53,982 nucleotides of DNA. Source: Desulfuromonadales bacterium (lineage in GTDB: Bacteria; Desulfobacterota; Desulfuromonadia; Geobacterales; Pseudopelobacteraceae). The position numbers were made by a program, and so were the translations under genes. The stretch is from NCBI GenBank assembly GCA_013349325.1, contig DUZX01000024.1:1-53982 (forward strand), read 5' to 3'. Under the pieces are notes generated by a model that saw nothing but the letters and a program-made list of their open reading frames with translations, was not told the origin of the DNA and ran no database searches. This document shows positions 7,924 to 15,327 of the stretch, piece after piece. Each line of letters opens with the position of its first letter. Position 1 is the first letter of the stretch.

Positions 7924-8844
7924 TTACTTGAAGGTAATCCTGATGCCGTTACGGGTTGCCGTCATAGCGTGCTTCGGAAAAGTTGCTCCGGAAGCGTCAA
8001 GCACAATCCTGATATGGGCGGGATATAATCCAATCCTGAGTGCCGAAATACCGAATTTGTTGATGGCTACCGATTTGGTGGAAAGCGTGCTTCTGGCGCC
8101 CGGCAGGTCAAGTGCCAGCCGTTCCGGTTTTTTCAGGGCGATTGTCTTGTAGTCGGCGATTGCCCTGTCAGTCTGTATCTCCAGATAGGTGTCACCGATA
8201 ACAATGCTTTTGATGGAGGCCGCTGCCGGAGGTGTATCAGTCGGTACGACCGGTTCAGAAACCGCAATCCGTGCTGGTGGCGGGGGGGCAACGGCTGGCG
8301 CAGCGGTTGATGCTGCTGCCGTTAGAACCGCTACAGCGGCAGGTGGTACATCTACCGGCTTAGGCGGTGCAGTTGTTCCGGAGTCGCTTGTGGCCGACGG
8401 ACTGACGATAGCGACAGGTTGACTCTTTACGGACGGGATTCCCGCTGTCGCAGCATGCCCGAATGTTACAGTGAGGTGTTTGCGATCGGCGCTCGCAGTA
8501 ACCGCAATATCTGATTCAGTAACCAGATTGAATATGAGTCTACTGACGACCATGCCTGCGATCTGTGCCTTATCAACGCTGATACTGGAAACGACACCTT
8601 TGTTGACGACAATGAGCGGCTCAACTTTTTCGGGGTCAGCTTCAGCAATATCAACGACTGCGCGCGCCTGTCCCGGTATCTTGTAATAGGTATAGGTCAT
8701 GGGCACATCAGCGGTTACTTCCACAGAAACATTGCCGCCGGTTACAACCGGATTGACATCCAATAATTCGGCTGCCAGCAGGTCAGAGCTGCAATACGCC
8801 AGCAGGAGAAACATCCAGATTGCGGTCGATAGCATCATTTTCAT
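7924..8844 (-). CDS. AMIN-domain exported protein
   Basis: 306 residues from the ATG at 8844, which has AAGGAG eight bases upstream. The signal peptide (MKMMLSTAIWMFLLLAYC... cut near LLAAE) sends it to the periplasm. Residues about 25-110 form one AMIN-like domain and the last 85 residues (from KSIVIGDTYLEIQTD to IRITFK) a second, joined by a Pro/Ala/Val-rich linker at about 130-205. AMIN domains bind peptidoglycan and help localise secretins (PilQ) and amidases (AmiC). No catalytic or secretin domain follows. It is the second gene after the TPR protein, with a 28-base gap. A link to pilus or envelope assembly is plausible but inferred. Confidence 0.78.
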   Translation of the reverse strand: MKMMLSTAIWMFLLLAYCSSDLLAAELLDVNPVVTGGNVSVEVTADVPMTYTYYKIPGQARAVVDIAEADPEKVEPLIVVNKGVVSSISVDKAQIAGMVVSRLIFNLVTESDIAVTASADRKHLTVTFGHAATAGIPSVKSQPVAIVSPSATSDSGTTAPPKPVDVPPAAVAVLTAAASTAAPAVAPPPPARIAVSEPVVPTDTPPAAASIKSIVIGDTYLEIQTDRAIADYKTIALKKPERLALDLPGARSTLSTKSVAINKFGISALRIGLYPAHIRIVLDASGATFPKHAMTATRNGIRITFK

Positions 8845-8872
8845 AGACGGCGCTCCTTGGGTCGAGGGTTTG

Positions 8873-10663
8873 TTATTTGGGGCCGAACCCCTGCAACTCT
8901 TCTTCAGAGAAATCAAGGGTCGTGCTTTCCAGGTTTGCAGCATTGAGGCGTGAACTGACATCCCGAAATCCGGGGCAGCGGGCAGAGATCTCGTTCAGCA
9001 GAGAGGTCGCTTCCTGGGTGTGTCCCATGGCATCGTAGGTGATAGCAAGTTCATAGTGAACCGCGCAGGTGTCTTCCTGGCTCATACCCGGTATCAGAAG
9101 TGCTTGAAGCATGTCCAGCGATTTTTCTACTTCTCCCCGCTCACGCAGGCAAGCGGCCTGCATAATCAGAGAATCATTCCTGTGCTGTGGATCTAATGAT
9201 GCGTTGTGAAACTCTTTACGCGCCTCGTCGTAAAGACCCATCTCCTTGAAGGCTAAGCCAAGGTCGAAATGCGATTGGGCATCAGAGTTGTCAATTTCAC
9301 TGTTGAACTTGACGCTACGTGGTTCTATGCCGGCCGCCCCAACCCTACTTTCCGACGAATCAAGCCAATCGGACTGTCCGGCGATGATAGTGCCGGCATC
9401 AGGCTCGGTATCGAATACCGAATCGTCCTCAATATCAATTTCTATTTCAATTTCCTCGTCTGCTTCTGCTTCTGCCGGGGTGCCAGTACAGACGTTCTCA
9501 ACTTCAGCATCCGTATCTTCTTCTTTCATTTCCTCTGTAGCTTGCTCGATATCGGCTTCAGACGTGAGATTGTCGAACGGAGAAACTACGGAACTGATTT
9601 CTAGGGCACGCAGCCTGGCGTTGAACATCTCGGCTTCACTCGTTTTACCCTGTGCGGTTATGATACCGGTCAGCCCCTTCAGTATCCGCAGATTAAGCGG
9701 ATCCAACTCCGCCAGGCTACGGTATATCGCTTCACGTTCCTGCTGAAAGCCCGCTGAGACCAGATCCGGCTCATAACGGTCCAGCAGTTCCAGTGCGGCT
9801 ACAAGCTCACGTTCTGAGATTAAACATTCAATCAGACCGGCCATGGAAGAAGGTTCAGCCGGAAAATATTTAAGATAATGCTGATAGGCCATTTTAAGTC
9901 GCTGTGGCTGGTTCAGCTGTTTATATGCTGTGATAACAAGGTCCCAGATGCGCTTGTTGGTCGGATCGTTACGTAGAAGTTTCTGCAGCCTGTCGATGGT
10001 GCCGACCGCATTGCCGGCATTCACCTGCTCGGCGAGCACCTCCAGTACGAAATCTGTTTTTTCGGGGAACAGCTGTTGAATGCGGGTGGCCAACCGGTCA
10101 AGAAGGGACTGCTCACCACGCTCCTGAAGCATCGAGGCCGAGCGGGAAAAGAGCTTGTATGACTCATCGTGTTTACCGTGTTGTAAATATGATTCCGCCA
10201 ATTTTAGCTTGACGGGAATATTCTGGGGATCAACATTTTGCATCCTGTCCAGTATCCTGATAGCTTCGGCGACACTTCCGGCTTGTGTGTAAAAGTCATA
10301 GACTCGCTGATATTCGTAGAGTGCGTTGGCAACCAGTCCATGCTTTTCGTTTTGTTCAGCCAGAGTTAATGTCAGGAGTATGTCGGCAGGAAAGAGCTTC
10401 TGCAGCTGCTTGTAGACAGCAATAGCTTTCAGGTAAAAACCGTTTTTAGCATAATAGGAACCAATGATTTCGAATTCCCGACGCGCATCTTCAAGGCGTC
10501 CGACTTTAAGCAGAAGTTCAGCAACCTTCTGACGCTGATTTATAGCGGAGGGCTCCAGCGCAAGGAGTTGCTCATGGATTCTGACCGCTTTTTCGAACTG
10601 ACCGCGCAGAATAAGTTTCTGAGCTTCCTCGATCAGTTTATCTTTTTTAGTGCCTGCTGCCAT
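8873..10663 (-). CDS. Large TPR-repeat protein
   Basis: 596 residues without a signal peptide. Tandem tetratricopeptide-type helix pairs run through about 5-350 (for example ALYEYQRVYDFYTQAG and AEAIRILDRMQNVDP). A long acidic, Glu/Asp/Ile-rich linker lies at about 355-440. Three further TPRs lie at about 455-575 (SHFDLGLAFKEMGLYDEARKEF). Such proteins are scaffolds for protein complexes; Geobacter genomes often carry similar 'TPR' proteins near type IV pilus or motility genes. It forms an operon with the AMIN protein, which suggests a joint envelope or pilus role. The partner is unknown. Confidence 0.8.
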   Translation of the reverse strand: MAAGTKKDKLIEEAQKLILRGQFEKAVRIHEQLLALEPSAINQRQKVAELLLKVGRLEDARREFEIIGSYYAKNGFYLKAIAVYKQLQKLFPADILLTLTLAEQNEKHGLVANALYEYQRVYDFYTQAGSVAEAIRILDRMQNVDPQNIPVKLKLAESYLQHGKHDESYKLFSRSASMLQERGEQSLLDRLATRIQQLFPEKTDFVLEVLAEQVNAGNAVGTIDRLQKLLRNDPTNKRIWDLVITAYKQLNQPQRLKMAYQHYLKYFPAEPSSMAGLIECLISERELVAALELLDRYEPDLVSAGFQQEREAIYRSLAELDPLNLRILKGLTGIITAQGKTSEAEMFNARLRALEISSVVSPFDNLTSEADIEQATEEMKEEDTDAEVENVCTGTPAEAEADEEIEIEIDIEDDSVFDTEPDAGTIIAGQSDWLDSSESRVGAAGIEPRSVKFNSEIDNSDAQSHFDLGLAFKEMGLYDEARKEFHNASLDPQHRNDSLIMQAACLRERGEVEKSLDMLQALLIPGMSQEDTCAVHYELAITYDAMGHTQEATSLLNEISARCPGFRDVSSRLNAANLESTTLDFSEEELQGFGPK

Positions 10664-10808
10664 TGTATCCCCGTGCTGAAATAAGGACCATACGCGTTAT
10701 TGTGTCAGAGTTTTCAGCTGGTAAAAGCTACTGTAACGAACCCTGCTTGTCAAGCTTAATAAAGCGGTAATATTAGGATATTCACCAGGTTGCAGACCTT
10801 GAATTGTT

Positions 10809-10837
10809 TTGACATGACCACTAAAATCCATTACGGT
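10809..10837 (+). promoter_or_regulatory. Putative sigma-70 promoter for the 10926 gene
   Basis: TTGACA, 17 bases, then TACGGT (weak -10). It lies about 90 bases before the start codon in the divergent intergenic region that also must hold the promoter of the TPR gene. Confidence 0.4.
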
Positions 10838-10925
10838 AGCCGCCGATTGACTACTGTATTTTTGCCTGGGCAGTTGCCTGTAATTTGAAGGCAGGTTCGA
10901 CCGCCTGACACCGGAGGCAGAGGAA

Positions 10926-11882
10926 ATGCGTTTCCTGCCAAAAGCAAATCCACTCTACGAAAAAATATCAGCTTCGAACATTGTTGTTCCGGATGTGCTT
11001 GAAAAACTCGGCAAGGGTGGCTTTACCGGCTACCTCAGTCATAGCGCCGGTCAGTTCGAATTTTATTGCGCCTTTGCCGAGGGGAAGTTGATCTGTACGT
11101 TCAGTAGCGACGGGCAGCGCGAAAAAAGTGGTTTTGAGGCGCTCGTGCAGTTGTTTGATTCGGTACTTTCTGTCGGAGGTGAAGTTAATGTCTATCGGAT
11201 GACTGCTGACCTTGCCGTATGTGTGCATGCCTTACTTGCAGGAACGCAGCTTTTTAGTGGCGAAGAGGTTCGTCAGGTAGATATTAAGGGTATTTTGAAT
11301 CGTTTGAAGGTGGAGGGTATTCAGGGGGCGGTTCATTTTTATACGCCGGAACGCGCAGCCCTGATTTTTTATAAAAATGGAGCGCCGATCGGTTTTTATC
11401 ACGACCAGAGCAATGCCATTGAATCATCAGCCCGTGAGGCGCAAGCTGTGGCGGTAATTCCAGGTGCCCGCGTTACCGTCTGTACGACCAAGCCGATTGA
11501 TGAGTTGATGCAGTATGATCTGCTGCAGATGGTTAACCTGGCAAAACTCTGGGAAGCAGCTCAATCACGTAACGCCGCCTTCCGTCAAAAAATCGAGCTC
11601 AAAGTTGCGCATAACACTTCAGTTCCTGACGCTAAGCTCTTACGCGAGCTCGTGGAGGATCTGGAAGAGGTGGCCAGTGCCTATCTTTCCCGGGCCGGTC
11701 GCGAGATGGTGGCAAATCGCATATCGGAAGGGGGAGGGCCGGCTCTCTTGTGTGAAGACAGTAGCCGGGAGCAGTTCCTGCGTCTCTTGGAAACAGATTC
11801 CCGTGGTATTGATGACCAGGCCCGGATTGAGGAAATGATTGACCTGATGAGGTCTGAAATTGTGGGTCGTCTTGCGGCGTAA
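10926..11882 (+). CDS. Conserved protein of unknown function (possible DUF4388/roadblock-like N-terminus)
   Basis: 318 residues, soluble, no signal peptide or membrane segment. The first 200 residues look like two related alpha/beta units: GGFTGYLSHSAGQFEFYCAFAEGKLI, and later VEGIQGAVHFYTPERAALIFYKNGAPIG. Each has a 'G-x-hydrophobic-strand, then E/NG turn' pattern that resembles DUF4388 effector-like domains, so an internal duplication is likely. The C-terminal third is helical and charged, ending in an EMIDLMRSEIV helix. A GGAGG stands ahead of the ATG. The DedA gene begins nine bases after the stop. I do not recognise a specific function. Confidence 0.65.
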   Translation: MRFLPKANPLYEKISASNIVVPDVLEKLGKGGFTGYLSHSAGQFEFYCAFAEGKLICTFSSDGQREKSGFEALVQLFDSVLSVGGEVNVYRMTADLAVCVHALLAGTQLFSGEEVRQVDIKGILNRLKVEGIQGAVHFYTPERAALIFYKNGAPIGFYHDQSNAIESSAREAQAVAVIPGARVTVCTTKPIDELMQYDLLQMVNLAKLWEAAQSRNAAFRQKIELKVAHNTSVPDAKLLRELVEDLEEVASAYLSRAGREMVANRISEGGGPALLCEDSSREQFLRLLETDSRGIDDQARIEEMIDLMRSEIVGRLAA

Positions 11883-11891
11883 CATGACCGG

Positions 11892-12542
11892 TTGCGGCGT
11901 CTGATCGTGCATTTTCAGCAGATCCTGAGAGAATATCTTGAGCTGCACGGCTATTGGGTACTGTTTATCGGTACGCTTTTGGAAGGTGAGGCGATTCTGC
12001 TGCTGGCAGGGTTTCTGGCTTTTCGTGGCTACCTTGATATCAGGTTTGTTTTTCTGATCGCCTGGGCCGGTTCGTTTCTCGGGGATCAGTGTTATTTTTA
12101 TCTTGGGCGTTTCAATGGGCGGGCGCTACTCAAACGATTTCACTCCATCGCTCGCAAATTTCGTCAGTCGCTGAAACTGATCGAAAAATACGGTGTTTTT
12201 GTCGCTTTCATTTCGCGCTTTACGTACGGTTTCAGAATCGTTCTGCCGATCATCCTGGGTATAACCTCGCTTGCTCCCCGCACGTTTCTCTGGATCAATC
12301 TGGCCAGCGCACTCGTATGGTCGCTCCTCTTTTCGATGGGAGGCTATCTGTTCGGCAAGAGCGCTGCTCTGCTGCTGGATAATGTCAGTCGCTACGAGCA
12401 CTATCTGATAGTGGCCCTGCTTGGCATCATCATGACATTTTGGGCGCTGCATGCCTACCATATCTGGCAGCTTAAAAAGTCGTCCAGAGCCCGCTTGGCA
12501 CGATTACGGGCGTATAAATCCACCCAAGGAACCATATTGTGA
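11892..12542 (+). CDS. DedA-family membrane protein
   Basis: 216 residues with several membrane spans. Family features are the re-entrant segment GEAILLLAGFLAFRG (conserved Glu), GSFLGDQCYFYLGRFNG, and SRFTYGFRIVLPIILG with its conserved arginines. DedA proteins are lipid or undecaprenyl-phosphate carriers/flippases linked to proton motive force. The frame can begin at a TTG (11892) or a GTG (11907). Neither has a clear ribosome site, so the start is uncertain and translation may be coupled to the preceding gene. The stop overlaps the GTG of the next gene by four bases. Confidence 0.85.
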   Translation: MRRLIVHFQQILREYLELHGYWVLFIGTLLEGEAILLLAGFLAFRGYLDIRFVFLIAWAGSFLGDQCYFYLGRFNGRALLKRFHSIARKFRQSLKLIEKYGVFVAFISRFTYGFRIVLPIILGITSLAPRTFLWINLASALVWSLLFSMGGYLFGKSAALLLDNVSRYEHYLIVALLGIIMTFWALHAYHIWQLKKSSRARLARLRAYKSTQGTIL

Positions 12543-13273
12543 ACAAAGATATTGTCATCATCCTCGTTGAACCGCAATCTCCCGGCAACATCGGCATGGC
12601 CTGTCGTGCTATGAAAAACATGGGTTTTGGCGAATTACGCATCGTCAACGGCTGTGATCGATTTCATCCTGAAGCGCTCAAATTTGCCGTCGCCGCGCGG
12701 GATCTGCTTGAATCTGCACAGATTTTTCCGGACCTTGCTTCCGCTCTGGCCGACTGCACGCTAAGTGTCGGCACTACCCGCCGACACGGCAAATACCGGC
12801 AGGAGATCATGACACCTCCTGAAGTTGCCACGAGATTCAGAGAACAGGCCTCGGTCGAGTGCCGGGCAGCACTGGTTTTCGGACGTGAGGATAACGGACT
12901 GACAACGGAAGAGCTCTCGCTCTGTCGCTGGCATGCCACCATCCCTACGTCGGATGAATATGGTTCACTCAATCTGGCTCAGTCGGTACTGCTCTTTTGC
13001 TATGAAATGGGTAAGGCGGGTGAATCACCGGGTGGCGGACGAACGATAGAATTGGCGCCTTCTGCGGATATGGAGGGGCTCTTTACGCATCTGCAGGGAT
13101 GTCTGAAAAAGATCGGTTTTCTCAACGAGCAGAATCCAGACCATATCATGCGTTCGCTGCGGCGGATCTTTTTCCGGGCAAACATGGACAGCCGTGAAGT
13201 CATCGTTCTGCGAGGAATGCTGACTCAGATCGAGTGGGCCAGTTCCGGATTTGACGGCAGAAAACGATCATGA
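12539..13273 (+). CDS. trmJ: TrmJ-type SPOUT RNA methyltransferase
   Basis: 244 residues from a GTG that overlaps the DedA stop; AAGGA lies eight bases ahead. SpoU/TrmH-class motifs are present in order: SPGNIGMACRAMKNMG (motif 1), ALVFGREDNGLTTEEL (motif 2) and IPTSDEYGSLNLAQSVLLFCYE (motif 3, knotted SAM site). A helical C-terminal extension is typical of TrmJ, which 2'-O-methylates nucleotide 32 of several tRNAs. Other members of this class act on rRNA, so the exact substrate is inferred. The SemiSWEET gene overlaps its stop. Confidence 0.85.
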   Translation: MNKDIVIILVEPQSPGNIGMACRAMKNMGFGELRIVNGCDRFHPEALKFAVAARDLLESAQIFPDLASALADCTLSVGTTRRHGKYRQEIMTPPEVATRFREQASVECRAALVFGREDNGLTTEELSLCRWHATIPTSDEYGSLNLAQSVLLFCYEMGKAGESPGGGRTIELAPSADMEGLFTHLQGCLKKIGFLNEQNPDHIMRSLRRIFFRANMDSREVIVLRGMLTQIEWASSGFDGRKRS

Positions 13274-13536
13274 CAACCACCACCATCGGTCTCGTGGCCG
13301 GCACCTTGACCAGTATCGCGGCCATCCCGCAAGTGATAAAAACCTACAAGACTCACCATGCTCGCGATATATCCATCTGGCAACCGCTGCTGCTGACGGT
13401 CGGTGTTTCGCTCTGGATGCTGTACGGTATTCTGATACACGATCTGCCGCTGATTATCGCCAATATAACACCACTGCTCTGCAACGCCCTGCTGACCGGC
13501 ATGAAGATCCATTACGGTAGAAATGATAGAAGATAA
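13270..13536 (+). CDS. SemiSWEET / PQ-loop sugar transporter
   Basis: 88 residues with three membrane spans, the size of bacterial SemiSWEETs, which work as dimers. The PQ motif is in span 1 (SIAAIPQVIKTYKTHHA), with span 2 LLLTVGVSLWMLYGILI and span 3 PLIIANITPLLCNALLTG holding the conserved Asn of the sugar pocket. The family facilitates diffusion of mono- and disaccharides. It overlaps the methyltransferase stop by four bases (ATGA) and ends the operon DedA-TrmJ-SemiSWEET. Confidence 0.9.
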   Translation: MTTTTIGLVAGTLTSIAAIPQVIKTYKTHHARDISIWQPLLLTVGVSLWMLYGILIHDLPLIIANITPLLCNALLTGMKIHYGRNDRR

Positions 13537-13618
13537 ATAATCACAACGGTACTGGAAAGGAGTGAATAAAAGTCTTTTGGGTGTTTGCTGGTGGATGTAT
13601 TGCGGTAAAGCTATTCTG

Positions 13619-13924
13619 TTACCGCAATAACCGGTCAATCGCTGCTATTATCTCTGTGCGCTGTGACTGAACAGACGAGATTGGCTGTCCGAGTATTTTT
13701 CTTAACACCGCCGTGATTTCAGCGGTTGACAGCAAATATTCGATTCCATTGACCAGAACAACCGGGTTGAGAACAGTTGCACCAGAGAAATACTCTTTAC
13801 ATACCAAAGGTATGACAACGCATGTTGCCAATGAATCCACAAAGCGTCCCTGAATTTCTACCAGATACGGTGCTTGCTTGCTGGTGCGTGAACCGGGGTT
13901 TTTATAGACATCGCACTGTGCCAT
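13619..13924 (-). CDS. ccdB: CcdB-type toxin (gyrase poison)
   Basis: 101 residues, the standard CcdB length. The family start (MAQCDVYKNPG) and the middle (PYLVEIQGRFVDSLATCVVIPL) are recognisable, as is the end IAAIDRLLR. CcdB traps DNA gyrase with cleaved DNA. In the F-plasmid protein the killing residues are the final Trp-Gly-Ile; here the chain ends ...AAIDRLLR without that triplet. The toxin may therefore be weakened or belong to a branch with another ending. The start overlaps the antitoxin stop by one base (TAATG). The module sits between two conserved operons. Confidence 0.85.
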   Translation of the reverse strand: MAQCDVYKNPGSRTSKQAPYLVEIQGRFVDSLATCVVIPLVCKEYFSGATVLNPVVLVNGIEYLLSTAEITAVLRKILGQPISSVQSQRTEIIAAIDRLLR

Positions 13925-14172
13925 TACAGCTTGAGACCGATGTCATCTGATAATGTGCCACGTTTTTCAATCATGCGGTTGTACGAACTAAATGACGCCT
14001 GGTTCTCTTCTTTCCAACGCATGAGTTCACGCTCTGCAAGAAAAGTAACCATAGATTGTTCAAGCAGCGCAGAGAGGTTTCCTTTCTCACTACGTACCCG
14101 GTCTATCAGTTCACTATTAGCGGTCAGATTTACCGGACGGCGAGCTGCTTTTACATTATAGGCGAGTTGCAT
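13924..14172 (-). CDS. ccdA: CcdA-type antitoxin
   Basis: 82 residues from the ATG at 14172 with AGGAGG seven bases upstream; longer reading would enter promoter DNA. The N-terminal half is a ribbon-helix-helix DNA-binding domain (AARRPVNLTANSELIDRVR). The C-terminal part, with WKEENQASFSSYNRMIEKRGTL, is the segment that wraps CcdB. It should neutralise the toxin and repress its own promoter together with it. The palindromic stretch around 14206-14213 (ATGCGCAT) just upstream is a candidate operator. Confidence 0.88.
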   Translation of the reverse strand: MQLAYNVKAARRPVNLTANSELIDRVRSEKGNLSALLEQSMVTFLAERELMRWKEENQASFSSYNRMIEKRGTLSDDIGLKL

Positions 14173-14545
14173 AAAATAACCTCCTTTGGGACTCGGATGC
14201 GTAAGGTAATGCGCATTCGTATGTATGTCAACGTGAGGATATTGTCCATTGCAATATGAAGTCAAAAGTATAAACGCAAGGACGCCAAGTCACAAAGACG
14301 CAAGGAAATGCAAAAAGCTTTACGGTTTTAAAATAAAAATGATTCTATCCTGGTTTTCCTTTGCTACCTGGCAACTTTGCCTGGAAGATGTAAGAATGCG
14401 CCTTTGCGTCCTTGCGTTGAAGACTTTACAATTACTGCCATTTTTTGTCATTGTCAGTAGCCGTAAATGGGTTTTAGAGAGTCAGGTTATGCAGGACTGT
14501 GTTTAATTTATTAATTATTACAGTTGTTTGAAAAGATAATTCGAT
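14173..14545. other. Gene-free stretch before pilA: ccd promoter and an inverted-repeat element
   Basis: No reading frame here has a ribosome site or recognisable protein. The left part must hold the ccdAB promoter. The middle is a 146-bp element with inverted ends (see next entry). The right part leads into the sigma-54 promoter of pilA. Confidence 0.6.
14273..14418. repeat. Non-coding element with 13-bp inverted ends
   Basis: AACGCAAGGACGC at 14273-14285 and its exact complement GCGTCCTTGCGTT at 14406-14418 enclose 120 bases that hold further 'caaagacgcaagg / gcctttgcgtcc' complementarity. Sequences of the form 'aacgcaaggacgcaaag' recur between genes in many bacterial genomes. It may be a small non-autonomous mobile element. 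Confidence 0.6.
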
Positions 14546-14562
14546 TTGGCCTTGATATTGCT
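14546..14562 (+). promoter_or_regulatory. Sigma-54 (-24/-12) promoter of pilA
   Basis: TTGGCCTTGATATTGCT has the GG of the -24 box and the GC of the -12 box separated by exactly ten bases, and matches TTGGC-N9-TTGCW well. It is 67 bases before the pilA start codon. Geobacter pilA is known to depend on RpoN with the PilR activator, so the sequence and the family knowledge agree. Confidence 0.85.
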
Positions 14563-14628
14563 CAATTGTGCGGTAACCTGACAACCAAGCTCTGAGTGCA
14601 GAGCACAAACCATGAAAGGAGAGACACT

Positions 14629-14853
14629 ATGTTACAGAAAATGAGAAGCAGAAAAGGTTTTACCCTGATCGAGCTGCTGATCGTCGTCGCGATCATCGGC
14701 ATCCTGGCAGCGGTTGCCATCCCGCAGTTTTCGTCGTACCGTGCTAAAGCCTACAATTCGGCATCCAATGCTGACCTGAAAAACATGAAAACAGGAATGG
14801 AAGCTTATATGGCAGATAATCAAGAATACCCTGTGTCTGTTTTATACCAATAA
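14629..14853 (+). CDS. pilA: Short type IVa pilin PilA-N (Geobacter type)
   Basis: 74 residues from the ATG at 14629 (AAAGGAG at 14615). The leader MLQKMRSRKG is cut by prepilin peptidase before FTLIELLIVVAIIGILAAVA, giving a mature chain of 64 residues with Glu5. This is the truncated pilin typical of Geobacter, lacking the usual globular domain. Aromatic residues of the mature chain are F1, F24, Y27, Y32, Y50, Y57 and Y63, close to the pattern discussed for electrically conductive pili. The next gene supplies the missing C-terminal half. Other pil assembly genes (pilB, pilC, pilS, pilR) are not adjacent, unlike in G. sulfurreducens. The C-terminus ends PVSVLYQ. Confidence 0.95.
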   Translation: MLQKMRSRKGFTLIELLIVVAIIGILAAVAIPQFSSYRAKAYNSASNADLKNMKTGMEAYMADNQEYPVSVLYQ

Positions 14854-14883
14854 AAATAAATTTAATTTGAAAGGAGAGCTCAA

Positions 14884-15264
14884 ATGCTAAAAAAAATATC
14901 TACTCTTACCGCATTCGCATTACTGCTAGCATCAGCCGCTTTTGCTTCTGGTACTGCTGGCCTCGCAACTGGTGATGCAATGACATCCGCTTCGGGAGGT
15001 AAGTCGTTGTACGGCGATAAAACTACTGCAGCAACTACAACGGCACTGATCGGGAAAAGCTCTACAGGTGCAGCAGTAGCTGTGTTCTCTACTGCGCTTG
15101 GTTATGGTCTTACCACACAACATGTAAATGGAACTAAAGCGTTTGGCACTTCCCATGATAGTACGGCTATTTATTCTATTGATGTAACTGCAACAAAAGG
15201 TACCTTCAAGTTAGGACCTGGTGCCATCGGTACCGCCCAGTTTTCAGCTTGGGCAACAATGTAA
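14884..15264 (+). CDS. PilA-C / Spc, partner of the short pilin
   Basis: 126 residues with a Sec signal peptide (cut near AFAS at 20-23). The body GGKSLYGDKT, TTALIGKSSTGAAVAV, HVNGTKAFGTSHDSTAIY is characteristic of the protein encoded directly behind pilA in Geobacter, named Spc or PilA-C. In G. sulfurreducens it stabilises PilA-N, and PilA-N and PilA-C have been found paired in a filament. GAAAGGAGAG stands seven bases upstream of the start. The gap from pilA is 30 bases and both genes must be read from the same sigma-54 promoter. A terminator follows. Confidence 0.88.
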   Translation: MLKKISTLTAFALLLASAAFASGTAGLATGDAMTSASGGKSLYGDKTTAATTTALIGKSSTGAAVAVFSTALGYGLTTQHVNGTKAFGTSHDSTAIYSIDVTATKGTFKLGPGAIGTAQFSAWATM

Positions 15265-15285
15265 AACAGTTACTTACAGTATACC

Positions 15286-15317
15286 AAGCGGGGTGTTTCG
15301 GCATCCCGCTTTTTTTA
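15286..15317 (+). terminator. Terminator after pilA-N/pilA-C
   Basis: AAGCGGGGTG paired with CATCCCGCTT around a TTTCGG loop, then seven Ts. It lies eleven bases before the next start codon, so the downstream genes are probably expressed by partial read-through or from another promoter. Confidence 0.8.
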
Positions 15318-15327
15318 TGGACACAAT

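Noticed and set aside
9246-9746. Ser-rich open frame on the plus strand
   Set aside because: Mirror image of the acidic linker of the TPR protein.
14249-14506. 85-codon frame upstream of pilA
   Set aside because: It runs through the inverted-repeat element and has no ribosome site.
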